Shown here in pieces: positions 11,806 to 22,337 of a stretch of DNA of 64,000 bases. Both the position numbers and the translations under genes were made by a program. Positions within the stretch are counted from its first letter, which is position 1. Each line of letters opens with the position of its first letter. Below the pieces are notes generated by a model, which worked only from the letters and a program-made list of their open reading frames with translations, ran no database searches and was not told the DNA's origin. Origin of the DNA: Malania oleifera (lineage: Eukaryota; Streptophyta; Magnoliopsida; Santalales; Ximeniaceae); contig NC_080423.1 in NCBI RefSeq assembly GCF_029873635.1, positions 98,328,397 to 98,392,396 on the forward strand, given 5' to 3'.

Positions 11806-13001
11806 ATTTTGATTTAATTGAGAATCGAATCTTTGTTCAGGTTGAGTCAAAGGTTTAATTTAGAATTTTATTAACTCGGTGAAAATCAAATCAAACCAAG
11901 GACTGAGTTGACTTGAATGGCCCAATCCAAACAAAAGTCAAGTTCTCTTTTGCTCAACAAGAGTTTTTTGGTTTCCTATGCCCTAATCCAATCTCCAAGT
12001 TAGGGTGCACACCAAGACTAATCCCATGGAGAGCAAGAACAACATGTGGTCAATAGTATGGACAAAAATCTCATACATTTGCATATGATCTTGTAATAAG
12101 AGGAACAATTATCATTGTTTGAGAATTGAGATCAACCTTCCAAATGAATGAACTCCATCTTTCCCTATACGCATTGGTATATGACCTTTCAAATTCTCCA
12201 CTGCATACATATTAGAATTGGCAAAGTAGAAATATCAAAAGCATTTTTTTCTTTTCTTTTCCCTTTTTTTTTTGTAATTTTTAATTTTTTCTAAAATTAT
12301 GTAAAATAATAATATAATTATGATGTCATACTAATGTCACTCAATTCATTTAAATGGGCCGAATTAATCAACCCAAGAAATAGATTAAGTTGCTAATTTA
12401 CTTTTTGGTCACGTTCCAAATTATTAATATTCAATGCATAGTCTCTCATATAAAATCATATAAACAAACTATATGTTTGTTTTTCATTTGTTGGATTAAA
12501 ATACACAAAAATTTTGAGTCTATTAACTTCTATAATTTATACTAGGAACTACTAGCTTTCGTACCCGGCAAGTATGGTGTTGTTATGTTATATTAGTAAT
12601 TTTAAAAAATCTTAATTCAATTAGAATCATAGAAAGTTTTAATTGAAGTATCATTAACTCTTATAAAAGTCTAAAAAAATATTAATGACGTTATTTGTGG
12701 GTTAGTTTCAAATTATAATTAGCCTATTCAATTTAAAATTCATTGAATATTTTACAATTTTTAAATCACATTTTGAATGAGTTTTTTTTTTTTTTTTTTT
12801 CTCCTTTTTCGTGTTAGACCATGCAAGTAATTACCTCCTCACACTTCAAAATTTTGTATTTAACAATGGTAAAACTCCATGTCTCATCATTTTAGATTAG
12901 CTTGTGAACAATTAAAATCTACATTAATGACATAGAAATAGGAATTGACTTCATTAATAGAACAAAATATGTAATAAGAAGAGTAAAAAAGTAATGTATA
13001 T
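11806..13001. other. AT-rich intergenic sequence
   Basis: No gene, RNA or clear repeat ends. There is a 22 bp T run near 12782-12801. Low-level repeated AT phrases resemble those in 13452-15857. Confidence 0.5.
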
Positions 13002-13014
13002 TAGTGTCGCATTA

Positions 13015-13438
13015 TTTTCCATTTTTTGTTTTTTTTATTACATTGGAACTCCAGCTACCAGCAAGCCCTTCGGACCCCTAGTGCGGCACCAAACCTACGA
13101 ATCGACGACCTCCCCCTAGGTCTCGCTAATCAGGTAAAGTCCGGAATACGAACACGGATTCCGTGCATCAGTTGGACGTTCGGCCAATCAAACCCCCGGG
13201 ACACATATCCATTACCATCCACGTTCTCCGCTGGTTCACTGAGAACTCTCACCATTCACGGTCCCTGCTGGCTCACAAAGCGAACTCTCACCATCTACGG
13301 TCCCCCCACTGGCTCACAGAATAAATTCTTACCATCCACAGGTACCACTAGTTCCTTGAGTGTATCTACCTGGAATTGAACCTCCAATGCTCTTTTTTGT
13401 GTGATGATGCCTTTCCACCACGCCATGCCCGTAGGGAC
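13015..13438 (-). mobile_element. tRNA-derived SINE
   Basis: On the minus strand an A-box-like ATGGCGTGGTGG (13415-13426) is followed 32 bp later by a perfect B box GGTTCAATTCC (13372-13382), the spacing of a tRNA-type Pol III promoter. The body ends in an A-rich tail (T-rich on plus, 13015-13042). Flanks are TAGTGTCGCATTA (13002-13014) and TAGTGTCACATTA (13439-13451), a 13 bp target duplication with one mismatch. Body length ~424 bp, G+C far above the surround. The SINE family is not named. Confidence 0.8.
13209..13343 (-). repeat. Tandem ~38-41 bp units inside the SINE
   Basis: Four units share ACCATCCACGGT-like starts, CGCTGGTTCAC-like middles and GAACTC ends. The last unit is partial and diverged. 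Confidence 0.65.
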
Positions 13439-13451
13439 TAGTGTCACATTA

Positions 13452-14135
13452 ATTTTAATTCAATTATGATTTGTCAGATAAATTAAATTATAAATTTAAA
13501 AAGTGATTTCAAAAGATTACTCATTTTATTTTTATGGGATAGTTTTAAGGATAGTGGATATCAAATTATGTAAACAGTTACACAAGTTTTACTTCAATTA
13601 TGGCTAGCAGTTATAGAAAACTTTAATTTAATTATCATCAGCGGCAACAAAAATAAAATCATAAATTCATACTATATTTTTAAAATAATTAATACTTTTA
13701 CTTATGTGTTAGTTCAAAAAATTTTATTTTATGAAATTATAAATTTATTGGATAATGCCAACATATTAAAAAAATCAAGAAAAAAGTATCCCAACAATTA
13801 ATGTTTTCACCAAAGTAGGGTTTAAGGAAAATTTAAAAATATTACCAAAATTTCAAAGTCAATGTCTAATTATGTGGTTAAATTGCCTTAAAAATATTGT
13901 ATAATTAATTTATTTAAACATTGTACAACTTTATGTTAAAAATTTGTATTTTCCATGATAATATAAACTCTTCATTCATTTTAAATTTAATTACGAATAA
14001 CTATAAGTAAATATATTTCAAACTCTAAGTTATTAGCGTCATTATAAATCACATATTCTACATTAAGAACATAAATAAACAATCTTAAATAAAGATATAC
14101 TCTCATTAAGAAAATAAAAATGTAATATGGATCAT

Positions 14136-14172
<37 letters not shown>

Positions 14173-15857
14173 TAGTTACATAAATTTAATTAAACGTTGA
14201 TTAAATGTCAAATAAATTAAATTTTGAGTTTATGAGGTGGTTTCAAAATAATATATCGTCATTAAATTTATGGATAAGTTTAAAAATAATAATTGTAAAT
14301 AAAGTTATGCTCCCATTAATAAAGTAAAAAAATCTAGCAAGGATGGTAGAGTGTAACAAAAAAATTATTCATCTATGATTGATGGTAATAGAAAATTTCA
14401 AGATTACAGATATCATTTTGTGGTTTGACTCAAAAATAAGAAGGTAACTTGGAGTTTCACTATGACCACTAAATCTTCTTATGCTTTTAAAAAATATATA
14501 AAATAGTAATTTTATTATTTTTACAAATAAGAGGTATCGAAAGGACCAAAACATTCATAAAATCATTAAGTAAATTAAAAAATTATTAATTAGTTAGATT
14601 AAAATCTACCCAGCATTTAAGATTTTGTTAACCGTAACATGAGCTTCCGTGGTTGATAATAAAATTGAGCGTTAATTTGGCATATTTGTCACAAGCAATG
14701 GGGGAGTAAGCTGCAAACTTTTCGTTAATAGTTATAAAATTAGTTAGTATCAAAATTTAATTACTGTTGCGTGAATCTTTTGGTTTTATTAACATGTTTT
14801 GCCAAGAAAAATTAATGAGACTAACATAATTAATCTGAAACTGTAAGATACCTTCATATTATTTTTTTTTTACTGAAAATCTGAGGCCATTTGCGTAATT
14901 TTTTTCAATTTTTAATTCATATATCATTAGTTGATACAAAAGTTAAACTAAAAATAATATTACAATTTCGAAATATTTTAAATTTTATTTTTGGATCAGT
15001 TTCAAAATATTAACCTACATAATAAATTATACATACTATACATACTATTGGACAATTTCAAATTAAGTAAAGTATTTTTTTTTTAAAAGCAACTCAATAC
15101 TAAACGTTTTTACCAAAGTGGATTTAAAGAAAATGTTTAAAATATATGGAAAATGTTGTAAAAATTTATTGGTGTAGACCTAATTATACGACTAATTTTT
15201 TTTTTAATTTAATGCATAAGATTGAAATTTTTTTTTTTTTTTTAATCTTACAGTATAATAAACTTATTTAAGATTTATTTTTGAAATCATTCTTGTGCAT
15301 CGCATGGTCTTCTACTAATTCTTTCACAATAACCATCCTTTTATCTAAGAATACATACTCCACGAATCAAACGTAACCTTAATTTCACTATATTTACTTA
15401 TATGTACTTATGAGTTTAGATAAAAATGTTAACGTTTGAGGTAATATTAGAATTTATTGGAACCATTTACGAATATTTTTCTCAGACTAATTTTCATATT
15501 AGTATTTAAGATTGCACATATACTAGTGAAGAAGCTATAAATTGTTCTTTATTTTCTCTATCTAAACCTATAATTTTGAAATATTCACTTGATCATTTTT
15601 GACAAATTAAACCTATAATGTTGGCTTATTCAATTAAGAGTTCATTGAAAAAGATTATCATATTACTTAGCAATGTCCTAAAAGAAATGAATTAATGCAA
15701 CACTAGAGCATTTTGTTACTTTTATTGATTAAAAATTATGTCATATTCTACGTATGTTTTTAACAAATCTATGCTTATAAGCATACAAAGTTACAAATTA
15801 AGGACACTTTGGTATTGTTGTTGCCAAGAGTCCTATGGCTTTTGTAAAACCGTTATT
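13452..15857. other. Long AT-rich intergenic stretch with diffuse repeats
   Basis: No gene seen. A (TA)n microsatellite lies at 14138-14169. Phrases such as ATTAAGAAAATAAAAATGTAAT, GTGTTAGTTCAAAA and TTTACCAAAGTxGxxTTTAA recur at several-hundred-base spacing (for example 13808 and 15110), so part of it may be an old, diverged duplication. No element ends found. Confidence 0.5.
14138..14169. repeat. (TA)n microsatellite
   Basis: About sixteen TA units. Confidence 0.95.
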
Positions 15858-16297
15858 TGACCACGACCACCTAAAAGGAATCAAACAAGAATGACTTGGA
15901 GGACTCAGAGTGTACTCCGAGGGATCATTTTGATGCCTATATTAGGGAATAAGAGGTTTAAATTGCAACAATAAATGAAGATCGAGTGAGAATGAGATGC
16001 TTACCTCCTCTTGAGATCCCCTTTATATAGTGGTGAAGGCAGGCTCCCCGTCAACTTGAAATTTATGAGTGTGTCATTATGCTTAGGAGGGTTATGGGTG
16101 ACTCATCATTATACTTAGAGGGGTTATGGGTGACTCAAAACTGTTATGCAGTACATCAATAGTAGCTCTTATAACCGCATCAGGGGTTATTAATAACTTG
16201 AAGGCGGTTATGCGAGTTATCAAATGTTGTCCAATGTTGGCCTAACAACTATCCGCTCATATGGGCATACCTATCAATTTTGGGTGTATCAATTACA
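15858..16297 (-). mobile_element. Second LTR of the 11439 Gypsy family (solo or fragment)
   Basis: It aligns to 11470-11805 through GACTTGGAGGACTC, GTGTACTCCGAGGGATCA, GTGAGAATGAGATGCT and CTATCAATTTTGGGTGTAT. It is longer because a GGGTTATGGGTGACTCA phrase is duplicated (about 16090 and 16120). No coding part adjoins it. Divergence from the first copy is high, so both are old. The left end is uncertain. Confidence 0.6.
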
Positions 16298-16379
16298 AAT
16301 ACTCTTGAATATTTGAAATAAATTTATCTTATTTGAAAGTAGTAATATGAACCGGTCCACGAGTGACTTAGAGAGCAAG

Positions 16380-16970
16380 TTATATGGTTTCCTTCTAAGC
16401 CATGCTGGTTGAGAACTACCTGGCGGCTCAAATGGGCCATTTAGGTGAATTGTGCTCACTCCTCTATGTCTCATGAACCGTGCTCATCAAATGGCCAGGT
16501 TTACAGGGTCTCACGAGCTCTACTCATCAAATGGCCCAATACAGGTGAGCTATGCTCACTCCTCTATGCCTCATGAGTTGTGTTCATCAAGTGGGCAAGA
16601 TCTCAAGGTCTCATGAGTTGTGATCATCAGATGGCCATTATGGGTGAGTCGTGTCCACTCCTTTGTGTAGATGGGCCATTATAGGTGAGTCGTGCTCTCT
16701 TTTTTGTTGCCTCATGAATTGTGCTCATCAGATGATCATTATAGGTGAGTCGTGCTCACTCCTTCGTTGTCTCATGAGCAGTGCTCATCAAGTGGGTAGG
16801 TCTTCAGGGCCTAAAGAGTTCTACTCATCGCATGAGTCATTACTGGTGAGTTGTGTTCATTCCTTTGTTTTCTCGTGAGTCATGCTAATCAATTGAACAT
16901 ATTTTTGGGGCCTCATGAGCGGTACTCATCAGATGAACCATTGTTGGTCTAGGCATGTTGATCCGCGTCA
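16380..16970. repeat. Interleaved tandem repeat array
   Basis: Phrases CTCATGAGTTGTGCTCATCA, AATGGCC, ATTATAGGTGAGTCGTGCT and CACTCCTTTGT recur about eight times with gains and losses of sub-blocks. Two alternating unit types are visible, one with GTGGGCAGGTCTTCAGGG and one with ATTATAGGTGAG. It is non-coding; its mode of origin is unknown. Confidence 0.75.
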
Positions 16971-17560
16971 TTACTGGTCTAGGCATGCTTTTAATGACGT
17001 GTAAAATCAAATTTTTATGTATAGATTTGGTATATTATTTTATTTTATTTTTCATTTTTTTTGGATAACCATAACATAAGGATTCCTTTACATTTATTTT
17101 TTCTTTTTCTTCATATTTTTTGAGTTCTTAGTGGAGTTTAAGAGCTAATTCAACTATTGTACCAAAAAATAAAATGCTCTTGATCATAGTTTGTCATGTG
17201 ACGAGAGGCAAGTGGAAGAAAGGGAAAAGTGGACACATGTATCTATAATTCCTTGCTACAACCTGAGCTCAGAGTTGTCAGGGGCCTATCATGGTAGTAT
17301 TACTAGTCGTGACATCACTATGGACATATTAATTATTGTTTATTTATTTTTTGGTATGCTCTTCAACTAGTATTTGTTATATAAATCTATAATAACTAAA
17401 ATAAAAAATTTAGACCACATAAAAGCATGTAGGATGCAAGAACATTTATTAATTGATTTTGACTTCATTTGTTTGCTTACCATCGACCGAGTACAAATCA
17501 ATATTCACGACCATTAAACATCCAGTCCACACATTTCTGGTCCCCAAGCGGCCTGGCCCA
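16971..17560. other. Intergenic, 3' side of SGR9
   Basis: AT-rich. No coding signal; the part nearest 17673 should hold the SGR9 3' UTR. Confidence 0.5.
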
Positions 17561-17673
17561 GGCCCAATTTCACTGGGCCCACCTCATTTCGTTTTGTGCG
17601 AAGTGAGACCCCTCGTGACAAACGGTCGTAGAAGTGGCATCATAATCGATGCTACCCGTGGTCATCCTAATCA

Positions 17674-18519
17674 TCAGGTACAGTCTCCCCGACCGCCGAT
17701 CTTGACCAGAGCCTCCCACAGCCGTTCGATCTCCCCGAAAACGTCGTCGGACGGTAACTGAAACCGGCAACAGGGACACGTGTTCCTCTTCCTCGCCCAC
17801 GGCAAAATGCAACTCCAGTGAAACAAGTGCTGACATGGCAGCTCGCACACGTCTCTCCCTTCCCACATCTCCTCCCTGCATATCGCACACTCCACTCCGC
17901 CGCCCGCAGCCACGGACGGCAGCGCCACCACCGCTGCCGGCGAAGCCGCTACCGCCCTCCCGGCCTTGCAGCCCATTGCTCCGAGAAGCCTCCGGCACCT
18001 CGCCGCCGCCTGGATGCACAGAATCAAGGAGGCTCCGGGTCCGCCGATGCCGGAGACGGACAGGATAGAGTCGGAGTAATACCGGCAGAGGATTGCGCGC
18101 CACTCGGAGTGGGAGGCGGCGGGGGAGAGGGCGTGGGGGTCGTAGTGATGGAGTTCGCAGAGAAGGAGGAGGAGCAAGACGGCGTCGTAGTCGGGGAGGC
18201 GGAGGAGGGTGGAGGAGGGGGGGGGAGGGGTGGCGGCGGTGGCGACGACTGCGACGGGGACAAGGGAGGAGAGGAGGTGGCGGGCGAGGAGAAGGGACTT
18301 GGAGGGGAGGGAGAGGGAGCGGAGGCGGAGGAGGGCGAGGGAGAAGAGGGAAGGGGAGGAGAGGAGGGAGGAGAGGCGGCGGTGGTGGCGGAGGAAGAGG
18401 GCGGAGATGGAGTGGGAGAGGCGGAGGAGGTGGGGAGGAGAGAGGGCGGATAGTGCAGCCATTATTACCGTTATGGTTTGTTCCTCGTCACTACCCTGTT
18501 GCTCTTCTTCTTCTTCCAT
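17674..18519 (-). CDS. SGR9: RING-H2 E3 ubiquitin ligase, SGR9-like
   Basis: A single exon of 281 residues. A C-terminal RING-H2 finger is complete: C211/C214, C225 nearby, then C229-x-H231-x2-H234-x2-C237 and C248-x2-C251, followed by the family tail RFQLPSDDVFGEIERLWE. The N-terminus is acidic (MEEEEEQQ), then a MAALSALSP segment and a long Leu/Ser-rich region, as in Arabidopsis SGR9 (At5g02750, from memory ~283 residues). In Arabidopsis, SGR9 is an amyloplast-associated ubiquitin ligase that loosens amyloplast-actin binding so that gravity-sensing amyloplasts can settle in shoots. The first Met (18519) was chosen because the acidic leader is shared by the family; Met20 is an alternative. 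The DNA is strongly purine/pyrimidine biased (Leu, Ser and Pro codons in minus sense), which opens several long false frames on the plus strand. Confidence 0.92.
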   Translation of the reverse strand: MEEEEEQQGSDEEQTITVIMAALSALSPPHLLRLSHSISALFLRHHRRLSSLLSSPSLFSLALLRLRSLSLPSKSLLLARHLLSSLVPVAVVATAATPPPPSSTLLRLPDYDAVLLLLLLCELHHYDPHALSPAASHSEWRAILCRYYSDSILSVSGIGGPGASLILCIQAAARCRRLLGAMGCKAGRAVAASPAAVVALPSVAAGGGVECAICREEMWEGRDVCELPCQHLFHWSCILPWARKRNTCPCCRFQLPSDDVFGEIERLWEALVKIGGRGDCT

Positions 18520-18607
18520 TGCTGTATGGGAGTGGGATGCTGTGCTAATTGCTTAATTGGGCTTTTTGCCAACTCAAGCGAGTTACGGTTTTGCCATGGG
18601 GATTGGG

Positions 18608-18627
18608 GAATATATATATATATTTGG
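18608..18627 (-). promoter_or_regulatory. Candidate TATA box of SGR9
   Basis: A TATATATATATA run about 90-105 bp upstream of the SGR9 start codon, read on the minus strand. The position suits a TATA box with a short 5' UTR. It could equally be a plain TA microsatellite. Confidence 0.35.
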
Positions 18628-18779
18628 GCATCCTGTTTTCTCATAGTGGGAAGAGAGGGGAGGGGGTCCAAATGTTGGGGGGTATGGTGTCCAAGACAAG
18701 GGCACCTGTCCAGACCATGCACGTTCCAAAATAACCCTATCTATTCTTGTCAATGCATATAACAACAACCACATAAAGA

Positions 18780-21700
18780 AAAGAAAGAATGAGTTGGCGT
18801 CTTCCTCTTGCCCTCCTCCAAATCTCCCACTTTAAAATAATAAAAGTTAAGTAAAACTAGTCACACTACTGCAAGTCCCTAGGCATATTATTCATTCTCT
18901 CTCTTGCTCTTCTATCAAGGTCATTTTGTCACCCTTCATGCATACTTGCATATGCTTATGCTCCCTTCCATCTCGGATCTCCTAGCTCCATCCCTCTGGG
19001 GTTTGGGCAATTCCTACTCATATTGGGGATTCGCAATTTGGATCTCCAATCAGATCTTTATTGATTAGAATAAAATCAGTTGCATAATTGTGTTGAATTT
19101 TATCAAAATTTAAATTTAATTTCTGAAATTTATGTTTCTGAACATAACCTAATAGTAATGAATCATGTAAAATGCTTCTTTAATCGTATTACGCTATATT
19201 ATCTTTACTAGGAGTATTGCATCTACCCCTCCTCAAGTTATAGTTTTGAAACCTAAGAGATGGATACTAAGAAGGCATTCGTCTTAGGCTTGGTTTGGCT
19301 TCTCAATTTTCTAAAATGACCTTTTAAAAAGGAGTTGATGAAAGGGAGTTTGATATTGTTTGAAAAACATTTCGTCCCCAAGTAGGGGCAAGCATTCGGT
19401 CAATTAACCGAACTAATCAAAAAATTTTGTTAAAAAATTTATTAATCAAATTGACCGAAATTTCATACTTAACTAAACTCAAAACCGACCGAACTGAAAG
19501 AAAATTTGACTCTGAGTATGTGGTAGAAAAAGTTACACAAACTATCTAAAAGTATGTAAAACGACTTAAATGAATATATACTTTTAGGGAATATTATTAA
19601 TACTCTGATAGTTTTGTAATATTTAGAAAAAATTAAGGACAAGAATGAAATAGAATGTTTTGTTGGAGAAAAAACTAACTTTTAGCTTTTAAAAATTTTA
19701 AATATGTAATTTTTAAAAATTATCTTAAAAAATTAAAATTAACTTTTAAAAGTTGAAAATGTTTATCTTTAAAAAAAAGAAATTGGGGGAAACAACAAGA
19801 ACCAAACTCATTCTTACCCCTAAATTATAACATTTGTTAATACACAAATTATCTTCTGATCAACACATTAAAGAGATCCCTCGAAATTCATCCAGAGCCT
19901 TGAAAGTCTTTTTCTTGTTGATTGCTTTCGATTGATAACAAGATATTGGCATAAAGTCAATTTCTTTCGCATCAATCCATTGTCCCCAAATGTGCCATCT
20001 ACCCCACAACTTCATAGCCATCGTTTGGGAAGAAAAGAAGAGAGGATTAAGAAAAAAAAATGAAAAGTTAATTTCATATTAAGAACTAATTACCTTCTCT
20101 TAAATTCCTTAGATAAATAGGGTACAAGATACTAACCTTCTAGGTTTGGTAAAAAAACATTAACTCTATTGAAATTTGTTAAAAAGACAAAAATCTCCTC
20201 TTGTATTTTAATGAAAAAAAAAGTGTTTTGAAAAGAAATTGGAGAGATTTATGGTATTTTTTAAACTTTCATGGAGGTCGATAAAATTTTTGAAACTTAA
20301 GGTCCGAGGCCTTCATCCTTTTTTTTTTTTTTTTTTTTTTAAACATCAGGATAGGTGCATATGAACAGGTAACATGTTGAGGAATATAAGGTCATAACTG
20401 TCTTTCCACAATAGACACAGTGATGCCCAGCTTGGGCAACCAAAAGTGGGATCTGCAATTATGCAAGACTGCTTTCACCCTTTAAAGATAAAGTAAAAAA
20501 TTAATAATAATAAGATAACAATTGTTCATTATTAGTATTATTATTATTATTATTATTATTATTTTGTGAACATCTCTACTATTAATTAATGACTAGAGGA
20601 GAATTTTGCAACATGCATCTTTCTCCATTCTTCCCAAAATATCTTCCTTTTTTTGGCAGGTTAATTTTTACAAAAGTTTATATTGATAAATTAATAAATT
20701 TTATTTCATAGAAAAATAGGAAGAACTTGTTATCATCTCTATAAGACTATAACTCCCCATAAATCTCCTTAAAAATCTTAAAGTTATAGCACAATCCTAA
20801 TGATATAGTGTTTGTTGATATCTAGTAGAAGAAAAAAAATATCTGAAGGTCAATAGATATGTAGATATAATCGGTGATTTTAGTACTAAATAGTTTTTGA
20901 TAATATAAGATTTAAATTTGTGTGAATTTAAATAAAAAATAATATTAACTTAAATTAAATTACACTCATATCTTTATATCAAACTCTAGAACTAGAAATT
21001 CATAATCTTGAACGTAACTTTGGTGCTTAAAAACATTTTTAATGGTTGCGATAGTTTGTGAAGGGAAATTTGCACATTATAGGATGCCAGTTATGTTGGG
21101 TTTAGTCAAGAGATTTTGATTGTTTTGTTGTCTTCTCCTTGGAAGGCTTGTTGTTTAGACCAATAAAAGTTTAACCTCAACCTAAAAGTGGGGTGAAAAA
21201 AACTTGTGTATTATTTCACTCATGGTAAGAATCGACATCCACTGGAATTCCAATTTACTTATTTCTTGAAATATGTAAATTGCTTTTACTTCTTTTATTT
21301 ATTTATTTACTTAAAATTTGAAGGTTTAGTGAATTCGCTAGGAAATACAAGGATCCAAAAAAAAAAAAAATACTTTGTAAGTTGAAACTGGCCCTTGATA
21401 TGTGTTTCTGTTGCTGCAATGTGTAGATCAAGCTTCACAATCGAATATATACAAATTTTTTTTTTTTTTTTCCTTTGAAGCAAAAACTAAGCTGAAACAA
21501 GAAAAGGAAAAAATAGCTAAATTTTTGGAATTTGCCAACTAAACGCCTGGGTCTCAAAAATTCATGTTTGGTTATTAAAAAAAAATAACGTACAATAAAT
21601 CAAAAAACAAAAATTTAATTGTATACATACTAACAACTAATTTTTTCTACATTTTTAATTGTATTAAAATTTTTTTTTTTTCATTTTTAATGATATTTAA

Positions 21701-22028
21701 TATGGAGAAAATGCAATAAAATATAAGTTTTTTAAATTTTTTATTCCCTTCCTTTTACTCCAACAAAATTCCAAATCCTAATGGAACCTTGAGGACACAG
21801 AACAACAACAAAATGATAATACTAATTTGGTGGAACAGGGTTTGTTTAAATGAGCATTACACTTCAATGGAGAGTGGCAGGTCAATTATCCTTTTTAAGT
21901 TCCTAAATCAAATTGTACAAAGATACACAAAACTTGCACCCATAAAAGCTGAAGAAAAAGGGTTTCAGTAACTATAAAGAACATATAAATTAAATGTTGC
22001 AAAAATATAATATCTTGCTTCAAAGAAA
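18780..22028. other. Intergenic region between SGR9 and XCT
   Basis: AT-rich, no coding sequence. It contains a (TTA)n run at about 20530-20565, a T run at 20320-20340 and a MITE-like AT stretch at about 21565-21785. The part just below 22029 should be the XCT 3' UTR. Confidence 0.5.
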
Positions 22029-22301
22029 TCAGTCCCCGTGAATAGTATAACGCTCCCATTTCTTTGTCGGATCATATATCTGCAACAACAAACACAGAAA
22101 AATAGTTGGTGAAGAAACATACAAAGCCACAAGTTCTCTACAAGCAATAAACATCTCCATGGTCTGGATTACAATAACATCCAAGCAGGCATATTCACCC
22201 ATCACCCCACACTAAATATGAACCAAAAAACAATCTCATTTAACAGTCTGGAGCCTAGGTTGACATACCAAGTGCCATAAACAAAAGAGAACTGAAGAAA
22301 T

Positions 22302-22337
<36 letters not shown>

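Noticed and set aside
13372-13426. tRNA gene suggested by A and B boxes
   Set aside because: No cloverleaf or acceptor stem around the boxes; tail and target duplication show a SINE.
13030-13440. Organelle DNA insert, because of the sudden rise in G+C
   Set aside because: No plastid or mitochondrial gene phrase; promoter boxes and duplication explain it as a SINE.
17570-18103. 177-codon minus-strand frame overlapping SGR9
   Set aside because: Out of frame with the RING-H2 protein and without any family motif.
17818-18556. Several long plus-strand frames (up to 211 codons) rich in Gly, Arg and Glu
   Set aside because: They are complements of the Leu/Ser/Pro-rich SGR9 exon; a purine-rich strand opens frames by chance.
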